DNA of 64,000 nt, taken from NCBI RefSeq assembly GCF_963583255.1, contig NC_084804.1:21334061-21398060 (forward strand). Direction: 5' to 3'. The first letter of the stretch is position 1. Each line of letters opens with the position of its first letter. The stretch comes from Pyrus communis (lineage: Eukaryota > Streptophyta > Magnoliopsida > Rosales > Rosaceae). The notes below the pieces were generated by a model, which saw only the letters and a list, made by a program, of their open reading frames with translations, had not been told where the DNA came from and made no database searches. Both the position numbers and the translations under genes were made by a program. Shown here piece after piece: positions 43,480 through 54,141 of the stretch.

Positions 43480-44110
43480 CGACTTGTGGGTCGTTTGATT
43501 TACCTCACCATTACAAAGCCTGAACTCGTTTACACTGTCCATGTGCTAAGTCAATTCATGGATAAACCAAGGCAGCCACATCTCTAAGCTGCTCACAAAG
43601 TTCTCAAATATATTAAGCAAGCACCTGGGCAAGGGATTCTCCTACCCTCTACAGGTTCGTTAGATCTCCGAGCATTTTGTGATGCTGATTAGGCATGCTG
43701 TAAAGATACGAGGAGATCAATAACTGGCTATTGCATCTTACTTGGCCAAGCACCAATTTCTTGGAAGACAAAGAAACAAAGCACTGTGTCTCAATCAAGC
43801 GCGGAAGTGGAATATCGTTCTATGGCTACTACTTGTTGTGAGATTACATGGTTGAAAATTATATTGAAGGACTTGACAATAACTCACAAGCAAGCAGTTA
43901 CATTTTTTTGTGATAACTAAGCGGCTATGCATATAGCTTCGAATCATGTGTTCCATGAACGAACAAAGTACATAGAGATTGATTGACATTTAGTACATGA
44001 AAAGATTCAAAGTGGACTAGTACGGACGACCTACATTCAAACTACAACTTAGTCAGCTGACTTGTTCACTAAGCCATTGAGTTCGACATAATTCAAAGTG
44101 CTGCTCAGCA
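43480..44110 (+). pseudogene. Copia RNase H
   Basis: Frame fragments read [12 protein letters not shown], [20 protein letters not shown] (first Asp), [11 protein letters not shown] (Glu) and FFCDNxAAMHIASN (Asp), the standard copia RNase H series, with TAG or TAA at several positions including one next to the active-site Asp. It ends in the TKPLS tail. Confidence 0.8.
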
Positions 44111-44150
44111 AGTTGGGTGTCATTAACATACACTCCAACTTGAGGGGGAG

Positions 44151-44339
44151 TGTTAAAGGAAATAATATCACAAAATAAGTGTCGAATATTGTAATTGATA
44201 AGTAGTTATTTGTTTCCTTTCTTGTATCTGTCTATGCATAATTATAGGCAATAGAGTAGGACTTTGATTTGTAAGTTGTGTATAAATCTATAATCCTAGC
44301 CGTGTGAATGCACAAGAAATTCATTCCTAGTATATCACA
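44151..44339 (+). repeat. 3' LTR of first copia element
   Basis: Starts TGTTAAAGGAAATAATATC directly after the polypurine tract CTTGAGGGGGAG. I place the end near TATATCACA at 44339, but the true end may lie later because there is no second LTR to compare. Confidence 0.5.
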
Positions 44340-44388
44340 TTTTTCTTGAGATGGTTCTAAACCTCACACGCTAGATGTAGGTAGAAAA

Positions 44389-44801
44389 TGTTGGCATAAG
44401 TCAACAATAAAATAGGAATGTGATTGTATTTCCTAGTTTGGGTAGAACTCTCCTAGTTTAGTGTCTTTAATATTCCTTGTGGTACAAGGACTAAAGTTGT
44501 ATCTTATATATATTGCCTCCAAAAGGGAGAAGAATAAGAACAACAATTAAACCCTAAACACTATAATTTTATCTTGGTAACAGAGCAGGTTTCACTTTCT
44601 CCTTTACTCTTGTTGTCGATCTATGAACAAAAAAAATTCCACTGTGGTCTCGATTCTAGAGAACCACCCACTGGAAAAAAACTTATCAACCAAAAACACC
44701 ACAACCTCAAAGGCACCCTCACCCCAAAGAAAGGAAAAATAAAAAAATAAAAAAAATAAAAAAAAAAACCTAGAGTCCAAACCTCAATGTCTCAGAGCAA
44801 G
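44389..44801 (+). mobile_element. Second copia remnant: LTR, primer site and gag start
   Basis: TGTTGGCATAAGTCAAC...TAATTTTATC (44389-44573) looks like a copia LTR. It is followed by TGGTAACAGAGCAGG (44576-44590), one base from the usual initiator-Met primer site TGGTATCAGAGC. A short coding-like leader starts ATGAACAAAAAA. An A-rich tract covers 44737-44768. It is interrupted at 44801 by the second Athila element and resumes at 61481. Confidence 0.65.
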
Positions 44802-46352
44802 TGATAGGAGCATATTTATGCGACTTTGTTAGCTTATTTCTTTGAATTTACTTACTTAGTTTCTATTTACTATAGTGATTTAAGCTATTTTCATGTGTTT
44901 GTAGGTCCAATTGGTAAAGGTGACAAAAAACGGCAAAATGGAGCAATTTGGAGCAGTTTTGGACTTGGATTGGATAGCATGTGTGGGGAACACTTGGGAT
45001 GGACGTTTTTGGTGGTCAAATGAGGCTAGGAATGTGCTACAATCTGGAGGAATTAGGATTGAGGCATAGAAGACAAGGAATCAGAAATTAAAGGGAAACC
45101 TTATCCAATCTTATCTTATCCAACCTTATCCTTAACAAACCTTATCTTATCCTATCCTAATCTTACTTTACCTTATCTCTAGCTGCAAGGGGGATTCCTT
45201 ATCACATTAAACCACTTCCTATCTAATTTAAGGAGTCCTAAAACAATGCAAACAACCTAATCCTTTTCTTCCACAAATTGGGTTGTGCTCCCTGCCTATA
45301 AATATTACTTATTTCCGCAACTTTCAAGGGGGGAGAGGAGAAAAATACAGAGAGTGCCGCAAGTTTCTGAGAGGAAAAGAGTGATTTGTGCTTACAAGGA
45401 AGGAAAGGAGTAGGAGTGCCATGCACCTGCACCTAAGGATTGTGCCGAATCTGCCATTGGAGTGCTAGGGAATTCTAGAGTTCTTTATTCTTATTTTAGT
45501 TTCGATGTTTATTTTAGATTACCTTTCAACTATGACGAACATGTGTAACTAAATTTCTTTTTAGCTAGAGGTGAATTCGAAGCCATGGTCATATGTTTTA
45601 TGTAAATTGATTACATCTAGTTATTGTTTCATAAAACATGAATGCAATTTACTTATCTATTTTATATAAAACTTATTCTTGTATGTTTATTAAGGGTGCA
45701 CACTTAGTTTGCATGCAGGGATTTGATGCTAGAATATAAGTGAATTTCACCTAATCATTATGAACTTATATTTACAAGTAGTAAAGGTCACTGGTCATGA
45801 TTGTGTTACGTAAATTCCTAGCAGGAGTATCATGTAGTTCATAGTTAAGAATGCTTTGTCAATGCTTATGATTTTCATAGAACTTAATGATCTTTGATAT
45901 GTGTCTCTATCATGATGTTCATATAGGGAACTTGATAAGAATAATTTGATTGCGTTGCTGAGTCTAATTCAATGAAATTAGGAAAATCTGAGAGTTAATT
46001 AGTGCTGTTCATGATTAATTTGGGGCATTGTCATTCATGGTTTATAGGAATAATAACTAGAAATCGATTTGTATGCATATGGTTCATGTCTGGAGAAGAA
46101 TTCTCTAGCTAGCCTTTACCCAATTTTCGTCCAAATTCACTTTGTTTCTGCAATTTAGTAGCTTCAGTGCAAAATTCGTCCGAAAACTCCCCTTAGTTCT
46201 TATTTGTGTTAGTTTCGCCTAGTTTACAGTTTTTAAGTCCAGTTTGTGTTGATTAGCATCCCTTCTAATCCCCGGCTTAGAATGATCCCCACTTACTCAT
46301 ACTACAATTGTCTAAAAATGGTTTAATTTGTGTGTTAGTTTCCACCATATCA
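44802..46352 (+). repeat. 5' LTR of second Athila element
   Basis: 1551 bp, TGATAGGAGCATATTTATGCGAC...CCATATCA. TATA box CCTATAAATATTAC at about 45295. Its partner at 60013 is 1468 bp and lacks about 100 bp of U5, the block with AATCCCCGGCTTAG. Confidence 0.92.
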
Positions 46353-46357
46353 ATTTT

Positions 46358-46375
46358 TGGCGCTGTTGCCGGGGA
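46358..46375 (+). promoter_or_regulatory. Primer binding site, tRNA-Asp type
   Basis: TGGCGCTGTTGCCGGGGA, one base different from the perfect complement of the plant tRNA-Asp 3' end found at 50004. It lies five bases after the LTR. Confidence 0.85.
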
Positions 46376-46472
46376 TTAGCAAAATTGCTACTCTCCCTTT
46401 TGTTTCTGTTTTTGTTTTTCTTGTGTTTCTATTTTAGTTTTATTTTGTTTTCTTTGTTTTAGTTACTAGTTT

Positions 46473-47639
46473 ATGACTAGAAGTTCTCAACCAGTTCGTG
46501 GGCATATATTGGAGTTTGATGACGATTTTGAACGAACTTTGAGAAGGAAGAAGACGCAGCCATAACCCAATCCACCTAGTTCTAGTTCTGAATCCGAATT
46601 TGAAGAAGAGGAAGAGGAACATGACATGGCTGTAGACAATCGAACAATTAAGGAACTTTCAGCCTTGGGATTGGACAATGTCATCCCTCTTTGCATTCAA
46701 TACCTTAGAGCAGCTCAAGGTAAGACCGATGAGTTTGAATTAAAGTCTAGTTTGCTACATCATATTCCCAAATACCATGGGCTGTCCGTGGAAGATCCGA
46801 ACAAGCATCTTAAGGAATTTGAAGTAGTTTGCTCGAGTATGACACCTATTAATGTGGATGGGAATATTTTGAAGATGAAAGCCTTTCCATTCTCTCTTAT
46901 GGACATGGCTAAAGATTGGCTCTTTGAATTAGCACCTGGAACCGTCACTTCTTGGGAAAACATGAAGAAAGCATTCTTAGAGAAATTCTTCCCAAATTCA
47001 AGAGTCATTCTTTTGAGGAAGAGAATTAGTGGAATTCAACAAGGCCCGGGAGAATCCTTTCTAGTGTATTACGAGTGTTTCAAGACTTTAGTTGCATCCT
47101 GTCCACAACATCAAATGAAGGAAGAGCTCTTAATTCAATATTTCTAAGGACTACTTCCAATTGAGAGACAAATGCTTAATGCCTTGGCATGAGGTGCTTT
47201 GGTTGACAAAACATCAGTTGTTGCAAAAATCTTAATAGCAAATCGAGCCTTGAATGCACAACAATACAAAGAAGTTGGACAAAGAAACCCCCCACGGCAC
47301 AATCAAGTTAATGAGGTAAGTGTTATTTCAGAACTTCAATCCCAAATGGCTAATCTCTTTGTTCTTTTATCATAGCTTATTGAGAGATCCAAGGTGCAAG
47401 GAACAAGTGCTTATAGCGTGTGCTTTATGCAAAGATACCCCATTGATCAATGTCCTGAATTGATAGAGAATGGGGGATAGGAAAGTGCCAATGCCATAGG
47501 TTATCAAGGCCAAAATCAACCAAGGAATGACCCATTCTCCAACACCTACAATCCGGGTTGGAGAGATCATCCAAATATGAAGTGGAATGAGCCTCAAACT
47601 CAACAACAAGGCAGATATAGATAGCCACCTCTTGGGCTC
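46473..47639 (+). pseudogene. Gag of second Athila element, first part
   Basis: MTRSSQPVRGHILEFDDDF start, then a TAA at about 46564 where the first Athila element has a sense codon. An open run 46626-47147 covers the capsid (KYHGLSVEDPNKHLKEFE; GESFLVYYECFK). The nucleocapsid part to 47639 is decayed (DQCPELIENGG). It is cut by the nested insertion at GGCTC and resumes at 56500. Confidence 0.8.
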
Positions 47640-47869
47640 TGATAGGAGCATATTCATGCGACTTAAATGGCTTGTTCTCGTGCATTTACGTTATGTTTCT
47701 TTAGTTATTTTAGTCCTTTATGCTTCTTTTGTGTGTTTTCAGGTTCTAAGGGCAAAGTATGCAAAAGGATGCCTTTTGGAGCCTTTTGGAGCAAATTAGA
47801 GATTGGAATGGATATCATATGCTTGGAGCCAAGAGGATGGACGAAATTGAAGGATTCCTCCTCCATTGC

Positions 47870-48416
47870 AGCCACATGCACATTCAATCATTCACACCAA
47901 AACCTTGCACATGTTTTCCCATTTCATTATTCATTCACCTTGCAGCCACTCCACATGCATTTCTAGCTTTTCCTTTGCATTCCCCCTTTAATCAACACAT
48001 GCATCCACTCACCAAGAAATCATTCATTCCACATGCACCCAAAACACCAACAGAAATCATCATTGCCGTGGGTACCTATCCCATTTCAGATTGTCATTCC
48101 ACTTCATTGCACATGCATCTTCATAATTCAACACATGCATTCATTATTTATTTACTTTGCATCCTTTAATTTAATCACATGCACATTCAAACAAACACAA
48201 TCATTCCAGCCATACCTTGCATTTTCAGATTGTTCCTCCATCATTGCACCACAATGCAGCCACATGCACTTGTTCCTCTAACATTTCAGCCACTTGCACT
48301 CCCATTCTCTCCCAAAACCGTGCACATGCCTTCTCCTTGCATTTCCAGCCATTCCACATGCTATTTCAGCCACATGCACTCATAATCATTCAACCAACAT
48401 GTGCACATGCAACCTA
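47870..48416 (+). promoter_or_regulatory. Cluster of about ten RY (CATGCA) motifs
   Basis: CATGCA occurs about ten times in under 550 bp, usually as CCACATGCA, interspersed with TTGCAGCCAC repeats. The cluster ends about 30 bp before the TATA box. The same layout is in the 3' LTR (54372-54918) and in the solo LTR at 20575-21045. Confidence 0.65.
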
Positions 48417-48441
48417 GCTGTCATGTTCCCCCCATTTCACC

Positions 48442-48449
48442 TATAAATA
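48442..48449 (+). promoter_or_regulatory. TATA box of young element's 5' LTR
   Basis: TATAAATA in CACCTATAAATACTC, the best TATA match in the LTR. Transcription would start about 30 bp later, near 48475. The equivalent in the 3' LTR is 54944-54951. Confidence 0.7.
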
Positions 48450-50003
48450 CTCATTCATTCACTCTTCCATATTTCAGAAATTCGTCAAAACCTCTCCACA
48501 CCCTTGCAGCAGCCACCAAAACACTTTTCTCCTCCATTGCAGCCACTCCAACCACTCCCCAAACCATTCACACCATCAAACTATCCTTAGACCTTGTGCT
48601 ACAACGAAGAGGAAGAGAAGAGTGCCTAAACGTTCATACAATTCAAGTTTGAGTTGTTGGAATGTTTAGGTGTTTCTTTGATTTCAATGTTTAATTTCAA
48701 TACTCTTTGTTTTGTACGTATGAGGAATGGAAGAGAAGAGTGCCTAAACGTTCATACAATTCAAGTTTGAGTTGTTGGAATGTTTAGGTGTTTCTTTGAT
48801 TCCAATGTTTAAATTCAACTAAACCCCCCTTGGCTAGGGGGGAATTCGAAATATATGTTTATGCTTGCATTTTGATTTGATTACTTCTAATTGCGTTTCA
48901 TAAGTTGTGGATTCAATTTGTTTAACCGTTTGATTGATAACTTATTTATGTATGTTTATTGAGAATGCGCGCTTAATTTTCATGCATGAATATGACGCTA
49001 GAATATAAGTGAGTTTCACCTAATAGTTACGAACTTATATTCACAAGTAGTGGAGGTTGCTTATAAACAATCGCGTTAAACAAATTCTTGGCATAAGTTT
49101 CATGCAATCATAGTAACGAATGCCTCGTCAACACTTATAATTTTCATAGAGCGTAATGATTCTTGCTTGTACCTCTTCTATGCATTCATGTTGAGGACTT
49201 GTGGGGAATGTTTTGAATTGTCGCATGCATCATCCAATTCAATAACGTTAGGAAGATTTGAAGGTTAATTAGTGCATCACGGTTAACTTGGGGTGTTGAG
49301 TATCATAGTTTATTGAAATGCAATTGGAAATCATTTTATTATGCAAGTATAACATGTATGGAGATGAACCCCTTAGCTAGCCTTCATTCCATTCAATTCG
49401 ATCACACATTCACATTTACATTTTGCTTTTACTTACAATCTGTTCTTTTAGTTTAAATTCGTCAAAACCTAACCCCCCCCCCCTTTACTTTCTTGTTCTT
49501 TAGTGTTTAGACTTTGTTTAGTTTATGTTTTAAAGTGTTTTGATTCAATTTATTTCCCAAAATTCGTCCAAATTCACCAAAGTGCTCAAAACTGCCCAGA
49601 AAGTGATTTTAAGGCTGTTTTGAGTGTTTTGGGTGATGTTTGAGTCTTTTGGTTTGTTTTAGTGTTTTAAAGTTTAGTTTTGCATTCTTTGAGTCTAGTA
49701 TAGTGTTTTATATTGTTATTTTACGTTTGAATCAAGCCATAATCCTAAATTCGTCCAACATTGGGGTTAAGGTCAGAAACTGCCTAGTTAGTGTTTTTAG
49801 GCAGTTTTGAGTCTTTTGAACTTGTTTTGAGTCCTTTGAGTCTTTGTGAACGTTTTTAACTTTGTTTTTATGTTTTTGAGTCAAATCCAAGTGATTAACA
49901 ATCCCTCCTAATCCCCGGTCCAGAACGATCCCTACTTATACTTATACTACAATTGACAAAAAGAGGGTTTAATTTGTATGCGTATAAATCACGCATCAAA
50001 TTT

Positions 50004-50021
50004 TGGCGCCGTTGCCGGGGA
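50004..50021 (+). promoter_or_regulatory. Primer binding site, perfect tRNA-Asp complement
   Basis: TGGCGCCGTTGCCGGGGA, five bases past the 5' LTR. It is the only undamaged copy of this site in the window, as expected for the youngest element. Confidence 0.9.
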
Positions 50022-50126
50022 TTAGAAAATTTGCTAATCCCTTGGATTGTTTTATTTTCGTTTGTTTTTTTTATTTTATTCCAGATTCTTAATCTTGTTT
50101 TGTTTCTTGTTTTAGGTACTAGTTCA

Positions 50127-50257
50127 TGACTCGGAGTTCTCATCCGATTCGTGAACATATCCTGGAGTGATTGGGTTCTTCGTCCGGCTGCAAGACGTAA
50201 AAGAAAGCGCTACTTGGGAGGCAACCCAATGCACTGAATAAAACAAAGCATGTTCAT
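50127..50257 (+). pseudogene. Gag stub joined to 3'-region fragment
   Basis: ATGACTCGGAGTTCTCATCC begins the normal Athila gag (MTRSSHPIREHILE) but hits TGA after 14 codons. The next segment (CTGCAAGACGTAAAAGAAAGCGC...GGGAGGCAACCC) matches 58103-58140 of the second Athila element, which lies after pol. So gag-pol was removed by one deletion between these points. Confidence 0.7.
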
Positions 50258-50284
50258 AAAAAAAAAAAAAAAAAAAAAAAAAAA
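50258..50284 (+). repeat. A27 homopolymer
   Basis: Twenty-seven consecutive A at the boundary between the Athila-derived segment and the foreign internal region that carries the antisense gene. It could mark the 3' end of an inserted reverse-transcribed sequence, or be simple expansion. Confidence 0.8.
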
Positions 50285-50312
50285 GATACTAAACATGGAG
50301 AAAGGTGGAACT

Positions 50313-51014
50313 TCACAAAGGTTGTTTACGTGAAGCCCCACTACGAGGCGCAGAAGCGGAAGGCATAGAAGCAGAAGGCATAGAAGCGGGAGGCATCGAA
50401 GCGGAAGCCATCAGAGCGGAAGCCATCGGAGCGGAAGCCATCGGAGCGGGAGGCATCGGAGCTAGAGCATTCCAGGCCTCAATACTTGGCCAAGCGCTGG
50501 ATGACCCAGGAAAAAGGTGCCTCTGGAGATAAGCCGCAAGCCTTTGACGGTCACTTTGGATTCGACCCTCAGATTCGTGCAGCTCATCAAGCTTCCTCTT
50601 CATCCCCGACGAATAGTTATTTGCAAGCACATGCAAACTTCTATTCTCGTACTTAAGCTGCTGGATCTCTTGCTTAAGTCTTTCCACCTCTGCCATCAAT
50701 GATTCCACCTGACGGGACCGAGCAAGCAGGCGTTGGCCCATGTTGGACACAGAACTCGCACACTGAACACTAAGTGCGAGGGACTCTTGAACGGCCAACT
50801 CATCGGACCGTCCTGACAGCAGCCTACTATCTTTTGGAGTGAGGAGGTTCTTAGCTACTATTGTAGCTGTTGTGGCGTCCTGCATCACGGAGTCTTCACC
50901 TGTAAGAAGACCGTTAGAAGATAAAAAAGAAGGGCGCCATACGTTACCTTGACACGGCGCGCCCGTATCACTGCTAAGGCTCAATTCCAAGCTAAGGTTC
51001 GATGAGTTTGCCAT
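50313..51014 (-). CDS. Intact antisense coiled-coil protein of unknown function, 233 aa
   Basis: Starts MANSSNLSLELSLS at 51014 and ends at 50313. Residues 1-95 are Ser/Leu-rich. About 95-165 is a clear coiled coil (VESLMAEVERLKQEIQQLKYENRSLHVL; MKRKLDELHESEGRIQSDRQRL). About 180-222 is a run of five-residue repeats (MPSAS, MASAP, MPPAS) encoded by 15-bp units at 50356-50460. No stop or frameshift. A minus-strand TATA-like sequence lies about 520 bp upstream (51534-51540). No enzyme motif and no family I can name with confidence. The long open frame in a very young element suggests a working gene, either captured or retained by the element. Confidence 0.7.
   Translation of the reverse strand: MANSSNLSLELSLSSDTGAPCQGNVWRPSFLSSNGLLTGEDSVMQDATTATIVAKNLLTPKDSRLLSGRSDELAVQESLALSVQCASSVSNMGQRLLARSRQVESLMAEVERLKQEIQQLKYENRSLHVLANNYSSGMKRKLDELHESEGRIQSDRQRLAAYLQRHLFPGSSSAWPSIEAWNALAPMPPAPMASAPMASALMASASMPPASMPSASMPSASAPRSGASRKQPL
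50356..50460 (-). repeat. Seven 15-bp tandem repeats in the antisense gene
   Basis: Units of the form GCGGAAGCCATCGGA at 50356, 50371, 50386, 50401, 50416, 50431 and 50446. They encode the M-[PA]-[PS]-A-[SPL] pentapeptides at the C-terminus of the 233-aa protein. In-frame expansion keeps the frame open. Confidence 0.9.
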
Positions 51015-52640
51015 TTTTCAAAAGTGTTCAAAGAGAAGGGATGGAGTTAAATTTCAAAGGGCCGGAGTCGATTTTCAAGAATGGGAAATCTTCAGAGTGT
51101 GTTTGTTGTGGTGATCGATAGCTCAATAAAAAAGCCAAAGCGACGCGTCCACCGATTCAAAAAGCTGGAATTTCCGGCGTAATTTAGGCAACGCTTTCTC
51201 GGCTTTTCAGAAGACGTGTTCAACTTTGTCAAAAGATTTCTTCTTTTCAGACAACACGTGGAGGCCATCACCGCAACTACACATCTTTAGCCGACAAGCG
51301 CAAAGTTCGGCGACACTTTCGCTGCTTTTCAGAAAACGTGTGCAGCTTTGTCAAAAGGAGCCGCATCCGCACTACTACGTGTCGTTCAAAAAGCAAAGGG
51401 GCGCCTGCTCAGAAATCGAAGAGGCGTCATTCAGAAATCGAAGAGGCGCCACTATTTCAAAAAGCCGGATTTGCGGGATCAAAACGTTTGTCGACAAGGG
51501 TAAAAGAACAATACCACCACTTGATATTATCTCTATATATGTCGACCTTCGTCTTTTATGGCAAGGCAAACCTGAAGAAAATTGCCCAACTCTCCCTCAC
51601 CTCTGAGGACGCACTCCCAGCAAAGCCTTTCGAAAGACTCAATTCTTTCTTCTTCCCCAAAGATGATACCAGATGCCTGGAGTACATATGACCCAGGAGG
51701 AAACAACACAACAAATACATGTGCTGATTCATTCACCGCTTCTTCAAAAGCAAAGGTATCTCATATCATAAAGGTCAAAAGCAAAAGTATCTCATATCAT
51801 GCTCTTTCCCTGTCTTTTTCTTTGTCCTTGTTCTTACTCGCATGGCAAAGTAAAAGAAGCAATCAGCCGGCACTTGGAGTCAATCTTCCGATCTGGAGCC
51901 AACTGCCTGGAATCTATTCCTGATTGCTTACCTAGCGTTGCTCTCGAGTAGTCATCTTCAACGGTTGATACACTTCCGGAGAAGGGACCACTTCTGCAAA
52001 GGGGAGCGAGTAAGGCAAGTGAAAAGGATACATTGAAGCATGTGGAGACAAACATAGGCTGAGTTATCCTCCAACCCTTTTCAATACGAATTGGAAAGAT
52101 TGAACAAAGAAACAGACCAAAGGGGTAAGCTCAGACCTTCGGGGAAGACCAAAAGAATCCTGCTGCCCAGTTCAACAGTAGCACAAAGGAAAATCAATGA
52201 TGGGCGGAAACCAGTTCAAGAGTAAGCCTGTGGAGTCACTATGATCAAAGCCTCAATGCAATTACCAAGGAGAAGAGGGAATTTACACTCCATAACCAGA
52301 TTTGCGTCCCTAAACTCTTCTCTTTGTTAATTACATTCTGCCATGTTTAGTATGTTTAAATTGCTTTTTGTGTGTTTACTTATGCTTAAAACATTGAGGA
52401 CAATGTTTGATTTAAGTGTGGGGGGGGGGGGGGGGTAACTAAGTATATTTAATGCAAATTCGTGGGATTTTATCACCCATAACTTCAAATGTTGTTCCTT
52501 GCTGTTTTAAGGTGTTTTTAAGTTGTTTTAGAGTGTTTTAGTATGTTTTGTTTTTATAACTCCGAAAATCACATAAAAATTTGAAAAACATGTTTTAAAA
52601 AGCCTAAAAAGAGTGTTTTGAGTCGTTTTTGTGTGTTTGT
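51015..52640. other. Non-coding internal region of young element, promoter side of antisense gene
   Basis: Unlike any Athila-derived part of this window. It contains repeated short words (TCAGAAATCGAAGAGGCG twice at 51410-51445; AAAGCAAA(A/G)GTATCTCATATCAT twice at 51747-51800), a minus-strand TATA-like site, and G16 at 52420-52435 after AAGTGTG. From about 52375 (ACATTGAGGACAATGTTT) onward it matches the Athila region at 58292. Several overlapping short frames are open but unconvincing. Confidence 0.5.
51534..51540 (-). promoter_or_regulatory. TATA-like site upstream of antisense gene
   Basis: ATATATAGAGATAA on the minus strand, about 520 bp before the ATG at 51014. No splice sites were confirmed between them; the leader may be long or spliced. 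Tentative. Confidence 0.3.
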
Positions 52641-54141
52641 GTCTTAGGGTATCTTCCAACACAATGATAAGGATTTGGTTTGTAATTGCATGACGGTTAA
52701 AAAGAGTTATAAACATAGAGAAAAGTTTGATTTACTCTTGGTATATGCTTGGATATGGTTATAATGTATGACTTCACATGCAATCATAAAAGAAAAATTC
52801 GTTTTTGTAACATGCTTGAAGGAAGGAACTCAAACAAACGCTACATCCCTGTGAGACTCGAGCCATTACTTTCTTTGGAGAGTTATTTTCTGTGATTCTT
52901 TGTTTTCTAAAGTTGTTGCATGATCTCATTATTTCTTGCTTGGTTGCTACTTAGAATGCAATTGTATCATGATAGAACTAAATGCTAGAACTTATATCCG
53001 TTTCATTCAAAGCATGACATTGAGTTGCATAACATATATCAAGATGAAGTTGTGTAGTTGCCACCATAGCCAAATAGCCTTACTTCCCATATTTCGTATA
53101 TATTAGTTTTAACCTCGTTTAGCCTATTTTCTTTGCTAACCACATCACCCCTTACCTAGCCTAGAGTAGGACTTTCCTATACCCTTGTTCTTGAAGTATA
53201 GTGAGCATGACTTAAATGAATTCCTTTTGATTAATATGTTGCAGAAAATAAGTGTGGGGGAAGGGATTTTTGTGTGTATGTATGTGCCTAAGTCTTAAAG
53301 GAGGCACGGGAAAAAGAAAAAAAAATATGTGAGAAAAAGAAGAAGAAAAGAAAGAAAAAGAGTGAAAATAAGTGAGAATGGACTCACAAGTGTGATTGTT
53401 GAAGAAAGGGCCCAAAAAGTTTGAATATGGCCCTAAGTTTTGTGTGACTTCCCCTTGGGTGTTCAAAGTTGACTTCTGCGTTCTAAAGGGAATTCTAAGT
53501 GCCTAATTCAATACTTTGCTCACTATTGCTTAAAGAACATTTGTTTTCCCTATCCTTTCTTTGTTAGCCAAACACCTTTAGCCCAGTTTCAACCCTTATG
53601 CTTCTATCTTGATCGTTATGTGTTCAATAATGTGGAGTTTGGAATTGATATGAGCTTATGGAATCACTGGTTCTCGTTCTAAGTAGTAGCATTCCATTCA
53701 TGAGATCATATATATACATGTTAATAATTCCAGAAAATGCTTTCCTTGTTATAACATATGTGAGTGTTCGTCTACATGTTTACATCAATCTTCTCACATA
53801 TACCTAGTGTAGGGTGTGTAGTCAGAAAATCTATGTGAAAAACGAGTGCATATCTTGTAAGGATTTGAGCAAATTCTCCAAGGCATGTTACTACATTCAA
53901 AACATAGTTTTAAATGCTTAATTGTGAAATAATATATGGTGACTATGAGTAAGAATGTACTTAAGTGTGAAGATGACAAAAATCTATGGGACTAATGATT
54001 TTTAACTTGTCATGTGCATTGGAAATCCGTGAGACGATTGTTGGAAGGTGTAGGTTGTGTTTTGTTCGTTTTGTCTAGTTTCGTGTTCTTTTGTTGTTTT
54101 GTTTTGCTCGAGGACTAGCAAAAGATAAGTGTGGGGGTATT
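52641..54141 (+). other. 3' non-coding region and polypurine tract of young element
   Basis: Corresponds to 37731-39142 and 58545-60012. It holds AAGTGTGGGGG at 53250 and at 54127; the latter (AAGTGTGGGGGTATT) abuts the 3' LTR at 54142 and is the working polypurine tract. No gene. Confidence 0.75.

Larger units (their letters stand above)
39948..44339 (+). mobile_element. Ty1/copia retrotransposon, lacking its 5' end
   Basis: Order gag, zinc knuckles, protease, integrase, RT, RNase H and short 3' LTR, the copia order (integrase before RT). The 5' LTR and gag start are absent; the element begins inside gag at the joint with the Athila LTR. Each domain has stops or shifts. Confidence 0.88.
47640..49998 (+). 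repeat. 5' LTR of young element
   Basis: TGATAGGAGCATATTCATGCGAC...ATCACGCATCA. It contains the RY-rich promoter, a TATA box at 48442, and a 118-bp duplicated block (from 48611 and 48729). Near-identical to 54142-56499 and closely related to the solo LTR at 19103-21265. Confidence 0.95.

Noticed and set aside
47759..48652. Overlapping frames of up to 136 codons in the young element's LTRs (also 54261-55154)
   Set aside because: They lie in the non-coding U3 and leader of the LTR. Openness comes from C/A-rich, G-poor composition, and the same frames repeat only because the LTR does.
51226..51923. Plus-strand frames of 113-126 codons in the young element
   Set aside because: Three overlapping frames in different phases, no motif, and composition of a non-coding leader. 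They lie opposite the probable promoter of the antisense gene.
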